64,000 nt of DNA, taken from the NCBI GenBank assembly GCA_963989385.1, contig OZ022500.1, forward strand, positions 18,180,460 through 18,244,459. The letters are read 5' to 3'. This stretch comes from Ctena decussata (taxonomy: Eukaryota > Mollusca > Bivalvia > Lucinida > Lucinidae). Of the stretch, positions 1-10,779 are shown one piece after another. The notes below the pieces were generated by a model. That model searched no databases and had not been told where the DNA came from. It saw only the letters and a program-made list of their open reading frames with translations. Numbering within the stretch: the first letter of the stretch is position 1; each line of letters opens with the position of its first letter. Position numbers and translations under genes: made by a program.

Positions 1-276
1 TGCATTTTCTATTTGAGGGATATTTTTTTCATGTCTCCATTTGGAGTAATACCATGGATAGGGAGACTGGAATGGATATTCTAATTACTTTGATACCAGA
101 AGTTTCTGAGTGAACAGTGCTTACCCATATCAAACTGCTCCCAAAGAAACAATCTCAGTGAACAGGACCATATGAGTTAACAAAATCATGTTTTATGCAT
201 ATATTGTAAACAATTCCCAATCATCCCTAAAGAAACTGTACAGTAGAATGAACTAGAAAATGTGTTTATGAAACAC

Positions 277-1691
277 TATGCCCCCAAACATATGCTTGCC
301 TCTAAAGAAGGTTTATCCCCAAATGTTTAAGTCAGAAAGGGGTGGGGTTTTAATCGGTTCATCTACAACTTAGCCTTTAACTGTATTCCAAATATAAGAA
401 ACATAGCTTAGCGGTTCTTCAAATATTTTGTTCACAATGTTATTCATTTAGCTTCTTCCTATTCGAAATGCCTATGTTCGAAAATGGGAAAAATTCTATC
501 AGAAATCTATGAAATAGGCTCAAAAGTTAATCACGTCATCTACACCTTAGTCCAAAACTGCATGCCAAACATAAGGATCCTAGCTTATTCCGTTCTTCAG
601 ATACTGTATTTTGTTCACAAGCTTATTCCTACAAAAATGCCTATGTCCTAAAAAGGGGCGTAACTCAGTCAAAAATTCACCAATGACTTTCAGAACTTAA
701 TCAGGTCATCTTCACCTTGAGCAATGTCTTCCTGCAAAAAATCATGATCCTAGCATCAGGGAATCTTGGGATATTTTGGTCACAAGGTTCCATAGGCTTA
801 CAATGCACTAAGTTGCAAAAGGGGCATAACTCGGTCAAAAATTCACGATTTTTTTTCAAAAGTTAATCAGATCATCTACACTTTAGGCAATGTCATCCTG
901 CAAAAAATTATGATCCTAGCATCAGGGGTTCTTAAGATATTTTGGTCACAAGGTTCCATAGGCTTACAATGCATTAAGTCGAAAAAGGGGCATAACTCGG
1001 TCAAAAATTCATGATTTTTTTTCAAAAGTTAATCAGGTCATCTACACCTTGGGCGAAGTCTTCCTGCAAAAAATCGTGATCCTAGCATCAGGGGTTCTTG
1101 AGATATTTTGGTCACAAGGTTCCATAGGCTTACAATGCACTAAGTCGAAAAAGGGGCATAACTCGGTCAAAAATTCAGGATTTTTTTTCAAAAGTTAATC
1201 AGATCATCCACACCTTGGGCAATGTCATCCTGCAAAAAATTATGATCCTAGCATTAGGGGTTCTTAAGATATTTTGGTCACAAGGTTCCATAGGCTTACA
1301 ATGCACTAAGTCGAAAAAGGGGCATAACTCGGTCAAAAATTCAGGATTTTTTTTCAAAAGTTAATCAGGTCATCTACACCTTGGGCAATGTCATCCTGCA
1401 AAAAATCATGATCCTAGCATCAGGGGTTCTTGAGATATTTTGGTCACAAGGTTCCATAGACTAAGTCGAAAAAGGGGCATAACTCTGAAAATACGTGACC
1501 GGCGGAAAAAAGAAAAAATACGGGTCCGCTTATTTTTCATATACATGCCACATACAAAATTTCAAGATCCTAGCATAAGCGGTTCTTGAGTTTCCCAGCT
1601 GCCAAAAAGCGTTACGGACAGACGGACAGACGGACAGACGGACAGGCCCAAACCAATATGCCCCCTCAACTTCTCCGAAGTTGGGGGCATA
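277..1691 (+). mobile_element. Pearl-like (Helentron-related) non-autonomous element, copy 1
   Basis: The left end starts TATGCCCCCAA. The right end finishes with a hairpin (about 1659-1690) whose last strand is the inverse, TTGGGGGCATA. The interior is an array of about 166 bp repeats. Just before the hairpin is a GACGGACAGACGGACAG tract (about 1616-1643). This order (short inverted end, core tandem repeats, ACGG/GACA tetranucleotide tract, terminal hairpin) is the layout described for bivalve pearl elements and for Helentron-associated elements. The exact left limit is uncertain: the flank GTGTTTATGAAACAC is shared with the fragment at 50600, so the element may start some 20 bp earlier. It has no coding capacity. 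Confidence 0.75.
320..1490. repeat. ~166 bp core tandem repeats of pearl-like copy 1
   Basis: The motif GGGGCATAACTCGG recurs at about 821, 987, 1153 and 1319, giving a period of 166 bp. Units further left (around 655 and 485) are more diverged. Each unit also carries TCATCCTGCAAAAAAT, GATCCTAGCATCAGGGG and TTTTGGTCACAAGGTTCC. The central units are the most alike, which suggests recent homogenisation there. Confidence 0.85.
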
Positions 1692-1759
1692 ATAAACTGA
1701 GTACATACTCAGTAAACACACTGATCTTCAGTCGCAAGAGGGATTATGAATCTGGAATA

Positions 1760-1865
1760 TTGCAGAGTCTAACATAAGAAGGAGTATTTGATGACAATAT
1801 CAGGATACTTTCTTACCACATGTTGTGACACATCATCTAACAGCCTCATCAAGGCATCACAACAT
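1760..1865. repeat. Degraded half of the GAGCTC fold-back MITE family
   Basis: The segment with GAAGGAGTATTTGATGACAAT and ACATGTTGTGACACATCATCT matches the left arm of the intact fold-back copies at 2510, 4382 and 38935. It lacks a clean second arm, so it is a decayed or partial copy. Confidence 0.5.
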
Positions 1866-1877
1866 TTTTTCGGTATA

Positions 1878-2038
1878 CAGCAGAACTTCGATGGCTCGAA
1901 ACCTGATTGCTCCTTCACCCTGCTTGACTAGAAAGCTTTCCAATTTATATAGACACTAATCCTGGATGGCTAGAACTACCTTTGGCTGGAACTAATTTTC
2001 ATGGTCCTAAGCCTGTTCGAGCCATTGAAGTTCTACTG
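1878..2038. mobile_element. Mariner-like MITE with TA target site
   Basis: Inverted ends CAGCAGAACTTCGATGGCTC (left) and the complement of GAGCCATTGAAGTTCTACTG (right) are each flanked by TA (1876-1877 and 2039-2040). At about 160 bp and without an ORF, this fits a Tc1/mariner-derived MITE. The TIR is about 24 bp with a few mismatches. Confidence 0.7.
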
Positions 2039-2245
2039 TATTTAATTCAAATTATCCGTTCCAATCACCAGACACCCCCTCTTGTCTAGAGCTCTGTTAA
2101 AGGCTATTTCATAAAAGGTCTGTGTACCTAATTTCCTTGTGGTCCAATATTGGAATGACAACATAACATTACACTGTAATACACCAAGTTGTGTCTATCT
2201 AATTCATTATTTTCTCTCATAACACAATATGTAATCATACATTAC

Positions 2246-2405
2246 CTTGAGAAAGTACACTGCCTTTGCTCCTGCACATTATCATCCCAGTGGGCCTCCA
2301 AATCTAGCCCTAGAATATTAACTCTTTCAGCAGGGGCTCGGGTTATCCCCTCCATGTCCCCTTCAGGGTTTTCCAAATTTTCCTCAGTGGGCTCATCATT
2401 GTCCC
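2246..2405 (-). CDS. Candidate internal exon of an unidentified host gene
   Basis: The minus strand has an open acidic, hydrophilic stretch that I do not recognise. In order it contains DNDEPTEENLENPEGDMEG, AERVNILGLDLEAHWDDN and QEQRQCTFSR. It ends exactly at a good splice donor (CAAG followed by GTAATG, donor at 2240-2245). A possible acceptor is AAAACAG, with the exon starting at 2405; its pyrimidine tract is weak, and an alternative AG lies further upstream. The composition differs from the surrounding repeats and no repeat copy of it appears elsewhere in the window. Known: nothing about function. Inferred: if this is an exon, the host gene runs leftward. It could also be a chance open stretch. 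Confidence 0.28.
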
Positions 2406-2509
2406 CTGTTTTCTTATCTTGTCCCACCAAGTATATTAACATTGTCAAGTAATCCACAAGACATCAATATAATACATCCTACTGTATTTTGTCTATATCA
2501 ATGAATGCA

Positions 2510-2708
2510 GAGCTCTATATAAGAGGGAGTATTTGATGATAATTAAGGATATTTTTTTTTTATTTCTCAATGAAACCATATGTTGTGACCCCTCATCTGA
2601 ACCGTCTCGTCGAGACGGTTTAGATGAGGGGTCACAACATATGTTTTTATGCAGGATTAACAAAAATTATCCCTAATTATCACCAAATACTCACTCTTAT
2701 CTAGAGTG
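2510..2708. mobile_element. Fold-back MITE, GAGCTC/ATAAGAGG family
   Basis: This is a near-perfect palindrome about 200 bp long. The left arm starts GAGCTCTATATAAGAGGGAG and the right arm is its inverse, ending CTCTTATCTAGAGT. The centre, GAACCGTCTCGTCGAGACGG, folds on itself. Both arms carry the CATATGTTGTGACCCCTCAT motif or its complement. It has no ORF. The same family occurs at 4382-4585, 38935-39146 and 52616-52812. Confidence 0.8.
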
Positions 2709-2865
2709 AATGTCAATATATTTTATCAGCTACATTCCAATCTTCAACAGAAATCACTGTAAATATATCCAACTATATATAATCTTGTTCCTCTTGTATA
2801 TCAACTGGTTCAAATATCACATTTTCTTCTTTTATTTCTCATCTTAAATTTCAATCTAAATTCAA

Positions 2866-3053
2866 AAGCAGAGTTGCATATAAAGGTTGGTTTTCTTGAC
2901 AAATCAGCGATTCCCAGTTAAAACATATGTGAAACCTCCAATTGGAACCACCCCAACAAGGCAGTTCTAATGAAGGGTCAAAATGTATGTATATATGGAG
3001 AAATACTGAAGTTATCCCAGAACTATCATTAAGTACTATTTTCATCTAGAGCT
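2866..3053. repeat. Diverged copy of the same fold-back MITE family
   Basis: Segments AGCAGAGTTGCATATAAAGG, TTCTAATGAAGGGTCAAAA and TTTTCATCTAGAGCTTG resemble the arms and ends of the intact copies. The pairing between arms is poor. Confidence 0.4.
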
Positions 3054-3499
3054 TGATCTACCGGTGTATCACATTTTCTTTAATTTCTGTCTCTTATTTC
3101 AAGTTGAAATGAACTGCCTCTTTTAATCTTCCCTCTTTATCCCTTAAATATCTATCTGCATGATCTAGTGCATTTCTGAAGACCTATCATATTCATGCAT
3201 TTTATTCTAGACCTATCACGTTTCCCAGCCAATTCAGAGCTCCAGGTTAGGTGGAGTTTTGAAGGTTATCCTGACATTTACCATAAAAATTAACATAAGA
3301 AAATTGCATTGATGTTGGAACTCATTAAAGCCATCTCCATTTGACAGAAACAAAACTTCTCATGAAGACAATTGAGAAAAGGAAATGTGTTCAGGTGTCA
3401 CCGGGATTATTTTCAAAATCAACCCTAATTGTTGAAACTGTCTCCTTGTTAGTTTAAAGTCAGAGCAAATTTAATGTATTGTGGACGGACGGATGGAAA

Positions 3500-4075
3500 T
3501 TTTACAAAACTCCAAATATGACACAATTAACTCCAAATATAAGACATAACTGCATAACAATGTCACATTACTCTGAATTTGAGACATGACTCCAAATATG
3601 AGATGTTATTGCAGAACCTGCTATACAACTTCAGATTTGAGATAACTAGCTCCAAATATGAGACATAACTCCAAATCTGAGACAGCTTCTGAACATGCCA
3701 TGTAACTCCAAATTGGAGATTAACTCCATAGATGAGACCTAACTCCAAATCCGAGACATACCTTACGAACCTGGTATGTAATTCCTAATCTGAGACATAA
3801 CTCCAAATCTGAGACATACCTAAAGAACCTGGTATGTAATTCCTAATCTGAGACATAACTCCAGAATTTACCTAATACATAACTCCACAAATAACTAGCA
3901 GATAAATATGATATGTAACTCCAAATCTGAGATTTATATGTAACCTACAGAAAAAGGCACATAACTCAAAAATTGAGATGTAAGTCCATAACTTCAAATA
4001 TGAGGGTCATAACTGCAGAGCTCAGGAGGCTCCACAACCTCAGACGGTGTTTGGAATCTGAGACATAACTTGAAA
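3500..4075. repeat. Degenerate short tandem array (CTCCAAATNTGAGACATAA)
   Basis: About 570 bp in which ACTCCAAAT and TGAGACATAA alternate at irregular spacing of roughly 18-38 bp, with two longer near-identical units at about 3755-3850 (GAACCTGGTATGTAATTCC). It is a decayed minisatellite. The open frames across it are incidental. Confidence 0.7.
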
Positions 4076-4381
4076 CACATTATTTCCTCTAATTTATACT
4101 TATTTCCTAATGAGAACTGACCCATCCATGAACTACATAAAGATGATTAGAACATTTAAACACCAGTAAGATCCTAAAATCATCTAAAAACACATATCAT
4201 CCCTGCATGATGCATAAGTAATCTGCAATAAACACAGAGGGGGTACATTGTGGTTTTTATCTACTAAATGCACCTTTCTTTCTTCAAATTCTTGCTATTA
4301 AAATCCCATTTCTTTCTCCTCAACCCCACAGAAGCTGAACAAAGAACTACTTCACCAGCTACTACATCTTTGTAAAATTGT

Positions 4382-4585
4382 CAGAGCTCCAGATAAGAAG
4401 GGGTAACAAGGATAATTCAGAGATAATTTTTTTTTATTTCTCAATGAAAACATATATTGTGACCCCTCATTAGAACCGTCTCATTGAAACGGTTCTAATG
4501 AGGGGTCACAACATATGTTTCTATGGAGAAATACAAAATTTTTTCCCTAAATTATCCCTGTTACCCCTTCTTATCTGGAGCTCTG
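4382..4585. mobile_element. Fold-back MITE, GAGCTC family, second copy
   Basis: Ends CAGAGCTCCAGATAAGAAGG and CCTTCTTATCTGGAGCTCTG are exact inverses. The centre, AACCGTCTCATTGAAACGGTT, is palindromic. The inner arms are CCCCTCATTAGAACC and GGTTCTAATGAGGGG. The ends are better preserved than at 2510. Confidence 0.85.
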
Positions 4586-4661
4586 AAAATATATCATCCA
4601 TTACCTTATCAATGCCTAATATTATGATAAAGTCATTTCAACGAGGATAAGTTTCAATTTA

Positions 4662-4875
4662 CCATAAAAATTCTCAGTATTGGGACAGATCGATCTGAGC
4701 AAAGAGTGCAGATCTCGAACCAGATCACTCACAGACTGCAGTCAGATCAGATCATCTAGACTGTTTGCCATTCCATCTTTTGGATGCATTACTGCATTGT
4801 AAGACTAAAATACTGCATTTATAGGACAATTATGGTAATTATTTTATATGTCCTAATTTTTTGAAATTTTTATGG
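4662..4875. mobile_element. TA-flanked MITE with decayed GCAAACAGTG core
   Basis: Left CCATAAAAATTCTCAGTATT and right AATTTTTTGAAATTTTTATGG form inverted ends flanked by TA (4660-4661, 4876-4877). Inside is a worn copy of the palindromic core (GAGCAAAGAGTGCAG to TAGACTGTTTGCC). The TA target suggests mobilisation by a mariner-type transposase. Confidence 0.65.
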
Positions 4876-4984
4876 TACTTTTTGATACAAACTGCTCTAA
4901 ATATTAGAACAGCTGAATCAATTTAATCCCAAAAATGTTCTACAAAATGTAATGTGTAAATCTATATACTTCTGGCAGATTATA

Positions 4985-5055
4985 GCAAACAGTGAAGACT
5001 CATATCAGACTGCTCCTAAAGGGAGCAGTCTGATCTGGGTCTTCACTGCTTGCTT
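4985..5055. repeat. Palindromic core, GCAAACAGTG family
   Basis: GCAAACAGTGAAGAC pairs with GTCTTCACTGCTTGC about 70 bp away. The centre, GACTGCTCC/GGAGCAGTC, pairs exactly. This is the most abundant dispersed palindrome in the window. Confidence 0.75.
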
Positions 5056-5356
5056 TGGCACTCCTGTCACCTTATTTAGTGTTGCTATGGTAATACATCT
5101 ATTTTCTCACTGACAGAAAACATAAACTCCAACAGAGTAAACAGTACACCCCACTTTGAAAAGGGCCTTTTTCTCTGGGAAGCAAACAGGTCACAAAAGT
5201 AAATGTTCCCCTTTGTAACAAGAATTATGCTGAAGATAGTGTCTGGCCTGCCTGAGCAAAAACAAACAGAGCAAAATCAGAGAACCTGACAGAAGTATAC
5301 ACCCACGGATGGTGCCGCAGCCACTGCATGGCACTGGACAAGTTATACCTACCTTA

Positions 5357-5525
5357 ATGACCCTAAATATTTGGACAGACAGGTCTTAGCAAACATTATA
5401 GACCCAGATCAAACTGCTCCTGAAGTCAGGGTCGTTTGGACACATCAACGAGTATACAATCCACTTTCTACAAATTTTTTAACAATAACTGTCCAAATTT
5501 CGGGTGTCCAAAATTTTAGGGTCAA
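5357..5525 (+). mobile_element. TA-flanked MITE, TTGACCCTAAA ends, copy A
   Basis: The element runs from ATGACCCTAAATATTTGGAC to GTCCAAAATTTTAGGGTCAA with TA on each side (5355-5356, 5526-5527). One side of the core palindrome is present (AGCAAACATTATAGACCC to GACTGCTCC-like sequence). Copy B at 5748-5941 is the same family in the opposite orientation. Confidence 0.7.
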
Positions 5526-5747
5526 TACAGCTTGTCTTGCATTCTGCTTATAGTGAGACAGGAAACAAAGATGTCACAAAAAAATAGTTGATGTACCCAT
5601 ACTTTTACATCAAGAAAAAATATTTTTTCCCAAAACAATATTGCATTTACTAAAAAGATACATTATATATACTATAAAGCGGTTCACGGAATACTGTGAG
5701 AAAAATAGATTTGTGGCGATAATATCAGAGTAATAGTAAATACTGTA

Positions 5748-5941
5748 TTGACCCTAAAATTTCGGACATCCGAAAGTCAGACAATTATTGCACAAACATT
5801 CATAGAAAGTGGATTTTACACTCATTAATGCATACAAATGATCCGCTTTGTGAATGGCAAACGTTGTAGACCCTGATCAAACTGCTTGATCTGGGTCTAC
5901 AATGTTTGCTCAGACCTGTCTGTCCGAATATTTAGTGTCAT
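5748..5941 (-). mobile_element. TA-flanked MITE, TTGACCCTAAA ends, copy B (inverted)
   Basis: It begins TTGACCCTAAAATTTCGGAC and ends GTCCGAATATTTAGTGTCAT, flanked by TA at 5746-5747 and 5942-5943. It contains the core palindrome GCAAACGTTGTAGACCC / GGGTCTACAATGTTTGC and the sequence CAGACCTGTCTGTCC. Comparison with copy A shows that the core palindrome is one internal part of a larger transposable unit. Confidence 0.75.
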
Positions 5942-6393
5942 TATGGTATGGCTGTGGCATGGGAGAAACTACCTGAATTGTAACCATCGTGTGCTGTGAG
6001 AACAACAAAACCAACTCCATGCATTTAAACTGGTGAGGGTCTTCGTTGGCAGAAGACCATGTAAAACAAAACTTTGGACAAGACTCGGCAGATCTCACTT
6101 GTTCAACTGGTATTAAGGTTCCTTTTATTATACCACACCTTGCAGTGATAAGTAGGCCTTTGGCATGAAATCTAGGTGAATGATTCACTTATTACTATGT
6201 CATAGTGTACATCATATTGTGCCAATGTATCTATTGTGTGTGGGAACAATATTAATTTATCACTGAAATTTTAATTACATGTATTATCGATATCAATTTG
6301 TATAATTATTCATGAATACAGTCATGATATTTAATAAAGACGACCCTGCACTGTACTGCACACATACATGAAATCTGCAGCATTTGAATTGAA

Positions 6394-6440
6394 TGGATGG
6401 ATTACTTGCAATTTTACGTCCTTTTAAACAGTATTTCAGT
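6394..6440 (-). repeat. 3' fragment of an ACGTCCTTTT...TATTTCAGTCAT SINE
   Basis: AATTTTACGTCCTTTT, AACAGTATTTCAGTCATAT and a GGATGGAT tail match the 3' end of the longer copies at 48020, 20085 and 50270. The tRNA-like head is missing. Confidence 0.5.
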
Positions 6441-6835
6441 CATATAATAGAACGTCACTAAGTTATTTCCCTTTGTAATAATGGCAGAAAAACAAAGATG
6501 CGAGAGCTGTGATTATGCCAATTTTCTGTAAATCTCTGGTGTACTATCACATATGAAATAGTAATCATGTACCCCACCATGAAATTGCTTCATGGTATGA
6601 ATCATTATAATAATAAATCATTATCTCATTACAGATGTAGGTACATAAGTATCATCATCTTGTAAATAAATAAGATATTCATAGTTTCCCCTTCCTATCT
6701 CATTATTACCATGAGCCCCATATGTTCTGGGGATAACATTGAGTTTTCCAATTTACTTTAATTTTCTAGAAGTTATGATAAGACGAACTTATCATTTCCA
6801 GCTTCCTAGTTAACATACAGGGTTCGAGGTTATAA

Positions 6836-6962
6836 AACTTGAGTATAATCTCAAACTCAAAATAAAGCACACTGATTGGCTGCTTCCGAGCATGTGCTCG
6901 GAAGTAGCCAATCAGTGTACTTTATTTTTGAGTTTAAGAATGTACTCAAGTTTTATAACCTC
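6836..6962. mobile_element. Fold-back MITE, GAGGTTATAAAACTTGAG family
   Basis: GAGGTTATAAAACTTGAGTA pairs with TACTCAAGTTTTATAACCTC, and the inner arms GATTGGCTGCTTCCGAGCA and TGCTCGGAAGTAGCCAATC meet at the centre. Almost the whole 127 bp is one hairpin. Second copy at 39286-39429; a longer relative with the same outer end at 46517-46757. Confidence 0.85.
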
Positions 6963-7052
6963 GGAGCCAAAGCACTGCCATGTATTTGTAGCTTTTAGTG
7001 GCATATTCTAAAAATGGAAATGTTAGGTATGTGTCAAAAAGATGCCGATGGA

Positions 7053-7135
7053 ATGGCAAACAGTGTTGACTTTGACCAGACTAAGCAACTGCACTGTTTG
7101 CGCAGACCTGTCTGTCCCAATACTTAGAGAATTTT
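7053..7135. repeat. GCAAACAGTG palindrome, worn copy
   Basis: GGCAAACAGTGTTGAC and GCACTGTTTGCGCAGACC form the outer pairs, followed by CTGTCTGTCCCAATACTTAG, the typical right flank of the TA-MITE. Confidence 0.6.
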
Positions 7136-7830
7136 TACTGTGAAAAATGCTTTTGGCTTCATGACCTCATTTCTGATAAACCTTACAAGTTTTTTAACAC
7201 AAAAGTCCTGCCCAAACATTGTCTCTGTGAAATTACTTTTGACTGTCTATAGAAGTCTTCAATAGAAAGCAACAATAAATGAAAATTACCTCCCAAATAG
7301 CTGATGAGATTCACAAAATGTTTGCACTAAATCACAGCAGGGATACACCACTACATATATAGAGCAAGTAATTACAACTGTTTGTGGTTTCCTATACATT
7401 CCTTTGGGTGCAATATATTTCTATATTGCAGGCACTTGAAAAAAGAAATCCATTCAAGAATGCATTAGGATCTTACACTGTTCAATGTACATATTCAGTT
7501 TAATCCTAATTAGTTTGAATTCACGTGACACAACATTGAAACCAGTCTATTTCCCCGAAAATCGTAAGCCTAAGTTGAACAAGGAGATCAAAAGTTATTT
7601 TTTTTTATTGGCCAATAATAAGATAATCTGAAACAATATAATAAATTTTACATGTAAATTTCTGGACATACAGACACCAAATTCAAGTTCATTTTCTGTA
7701 AATTCCAACCAAAAAAGTCATAAAATAACAACTAAAGTCCATGAAAACATCCATAGAAACACAATATCCACCAATGCCAAATGATTCCAATTTCCAGAAG
7801 CCCTACAGTCACTAAACTTCCCTTCAAATA

Positions 7831-8043
7831 CCGTAAATTCTCAAAATATTGGACCGCATCAACCAATCACCATCTTTACCATAAAACTGGAACATGCAGA
7901 TTCTATTTTCCAGTCATGTATCAATAATGTTTGGGAATGGCAAACAGTGTAGAGCCTGATCAGCCTGCTCCTTTAGGAGCAGCCTGATCAGGGTCTACAC
8001 TGTTTGTAAGGGACCTTTGCCCCAATATTTACAGCAAAAATGG
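7831..8043. mobile_element. TA-flanked MITE with perfect GCAAACAGTG palindrome
   Basis: CCGTAAATTCTCAAAATATT at the left is mirrored by CCCAATATTTACAGCAAAAATGG at the right, with TA on both sides. The core GGCAAACAGTGTAGAGCCTG / CAGGGTCTACACTGTTTG at 7934-8009 pairs around CTCCTTTAGGAG. Confidence 0.7.
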
Positions 8044-8390
8044 TAAATTCCTCTTCAAGTATGTGAGCTCATGCCATTAATCCAATATCATTACATCACA
8101 ACTGTCAATAATGTAATTAAACTCCAGAAAGCCTCCCTGGGGGTCCCCCAGCCTCAAGCTTACAGTAGCAGCACCACTCTTATTAAACCTTAATTGATGC
8201 CAGTTTGAAAAAGCCACTTCACTGGTTGACACGATTCCCATACAGACCAGCATGTCAATTTCAACATACTTCACAGTTGTGAATGTCACTGGAGCCAGAT
8301 TAGGCAAATGTTAACATTTATGGCATACCAAACTGTGTTGCTTTCAGCTTTCTGTATTTACCCCAATTATTAGGACAAAAGTGTATAGAT

Positions 8391-8449
8391 CAGTGCAGAC
8401 TTCAATCAGACTGCTCCATGAGGAGCAGTCTGATCAGGGTCTGCACTGA
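8391..8449. repeat. GCAAACAGTG-family palindrome (CAGTGCAGAC variant)
   Basis: CAGTGCAGAC...GTCTGCACTG with an exact GACTGCTCC/GGAGCAGTC centre. The flanks CCCAATTATTAGGACAAAAG and AATTAGGAGAAAACC suggest decayed MITE ends. Confidence 0.7.
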
Positions 8450-8499
8450 CTGCCAACCAACGACATTTTGATATAATTAGGAGAAAACCTAAATTCAGG

Positions 8500-9630
8500 T
8501 TGTGCCAATATTAGTAAAATTAAAGAATTTGCTTAAAATATCCCAATATTTACATTAATTCTGGTGTATATATCATATGATGAAATGTGAAAATAGCCTT
8601 TTCCAGAAAAAAATAATACACTGTTTCGAAATAAAAACAATAAACAATATATCACATGTGTATAACTTTGTTATAAGACAAAAGAATAAAAAAAAAGAAG
8701 AAAAAATGAAAACATAACAATAAATTTAATGAGTAAAGAAAAAAAAACACCTGACAATGTTTAAGGTGATCCAGACACTTAAAATTAAAATGTCAAAATA
8801 TACTTTGTGTATTTAAAATGCCAAAATAGCCAACACTTTTTGCCAACTTCCTTAAATCAAAACATATACTGTCAGCTAGCAACAGCTCAACTTTTGGATT
8901 CTAATCTGATCCCATTTCCTAAAGAGTTTTTGTCACCCTCCAAAATTTAATAGCATCCAGGCCAAAAACAATGTCATATTTTGAACACTGACATGACTTC
9001 TACACCTCACAAAACAAACTTGTTCCACTGCACCAATTGTTTGTCTGCACTAGGAAAGCTTTTTTTTTTCCATCTTATCGAATCCTGGCATTTGTAACCT
9101 ACAAATTTAACAACACACCATTTTTTCTTCTCCACAACATTACTCTATTTTTGATACAAATTATGAATATTACTCCATTATTACTATCCAGCTGGGAAGA
9201 TCTTGGCATAATCACAGAACTTCTCTGATACCAACAGAACGTTAGGCAGTCATGAGAAAATCCACAAAATACAAGGTGCAGCATCCCACCTCAGGATCTA
9301 ATACATTTATCACACATAGCCATTCCATCTGCACCTATAGTGTGCATTAATATATGTTATTTTGCTGATGCTGTATCCAGTCTTACAGACTGGATACAGA
9401 AAACAGCAAAAGAACATATTGTAATTTGCAGATATACAAGTCAGTTTTGAGTAACTACTGCTTGTTTATGAAATAAGGCTGACTTTCTTCTGACCAGTCC
9501 CATTAATCTTTATCAAAATATTTCTGAGATTCCACCAAATTCCTCTTATGTGGCTCCTTACAGTCCAAGATAAGTTACATAATGTTTCAATTATATCTGG
9601 GTAAAGGAATAGCAAACATCTTACTACTTA
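8500..9630. other. AT-rich non-coding stretch
   Basis: Poly-A and poly-T runs occur around 8685-8750 and 9060. A small inverted pair CAGTCTTACAGACTG sits at about 9377-9391. No repeat family, RNA gene or credible exon is visible. Confidence 0.4.
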
Positions 9631-9634
9631 CTAG

Positions 9635-10312
9635 GCCACTGCTGCTACAACTCGTTGCAACTGGCTATTAACTCTGTTGGGTTGGTCTGCTTTACTTCCA
9701 CAAATGGTTGCTATTCTAATTGCATCTAGGACAGTGTTCTTAACTGCTATAACTGTATACAATTCTGCAGTCTGCTCTACTGCTATATACAACTAGTTCC
9801 TTTTCTAACTGCTTTTACAGTGAATGTTCTGCAAAGGCTACTATAACAGGTTGCTGTTCTAACTGCACTTTGGACAGTCTGCTTTAGCTGCTGCTTAAAC
9901 TGGTTACAATTTTAACTGCACTGAGGATGGTCTGCTTTACTGCCACTCTGATTCTAACTGCTGTTATGATGGTCTGCTTCACTACCACAACTGGTTGCAA
10001 TTCTAACTGCACTTAGGATGGGTTTCGCTTTACTTTCCCAACTGGTTGCAATTCTAACTGAACTCAGGATGGTCTGCTTTACTTTCCCAACTGGTTGCAT
10101 TATTCTAACTGCACTTAGGATGGTTTGCTTTACTAACACAACTGGTTGCGATTCTAACTGCACTTAGGATGGTTTGCTTCACTACTACAACTGGTTGCAA
10201 TTCTAACTGCACTTAGGATGGTTTGCTTCACTACTACAAATGGTTGCAATTCTAACTGCACTTAGAATGGTATGCTTTACTTCTATAACTGGTTGCAATT
10301 CTAACTGTGATA
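9635..10312. repeat. ~50 bp minisatellite (CTGGTTGCAATTCTAACTGCAC)
   Basis: About 13 units. GGTTGC recurs at 9993, 10044, 10093, 10144, 10193, 10242 and 10291 (spacing 49-51 bp). The left third is strongly diverged and the right half is nearly uniform. An open frame on the minus strand (9954-10163) only reflects the repeat. Confidence 0.85.
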
Positions 10313-10672
10313 GTTATAACTATAAACAGGTACCACAAGGCTTAATCCAGAGGCTGGTACACCAAGCCTCACGCTTCTGAGACTAAATTTGTAAACCTCT
10401 TCTCTCCAGATCCTATGAAACAAGTATTTATGTCCACTTCTCAACCAGACTGTTCTGCTACAACCATTCAATTATGGCTTTCCATGAAAATATAAAGACC
10501 ATTAGAACATCAAACATTTGATGATGATGAGCAATATACCAATACTTGTATAAAATTAGAAATTATGGCAACAACTCTACGTATTTGAAAGCCTAAACAA
10601 TAATCACCCTTGAAGTGATGGACTTCACAATGAATTTCTGGGGCATGCTCACTTGGCTATAACTGTTACCCA

Positions 10673-10736
10673 ATGGCAAAAACTGTGCAGACCTTGGTCA
10701 GACTGTAGTCTGTGCTAGGTCTGCATTGTTTGCTAC
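10673..10736. repeat. GCAAACAGTG-family palindrome, variant core
   Basis: GGCAAAAACTGTGCAGACC pairs with GGTCTGCATTGTTTGC. The centre (CAGACTGTAGTCTG) differs from the CTGCTCC core of most copies. The right flank ATTTTTACTGG fits a MITE end. Confidence 0.55.
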
Positions 10737-10779
10737 ACCAAATCTGTAAGTATTCTGACGATTTTTACTGGCTGTAATA

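Noticed and set aside
8164..8288. Possible minus-strand exon containing NWHQLRFNKSG, vaguely laminin-G-like, with a GTAAGC donor
   Set aside because: Weak acceptor, no second exon in frame, and the similarity is too short to support.
9954..10163. Minus-strand open frame with repeated QTILSAVRIATS
   Set aside because: It is the translation of the ~50 bp minisatellite; unit length is not a constant multiple of three, so the frame drifts.
9600..10320. CRISPR-like spaced repeats
   Set aside because: No distinct spacers; the whole unit is repeated and the DNA is eukaryotic.
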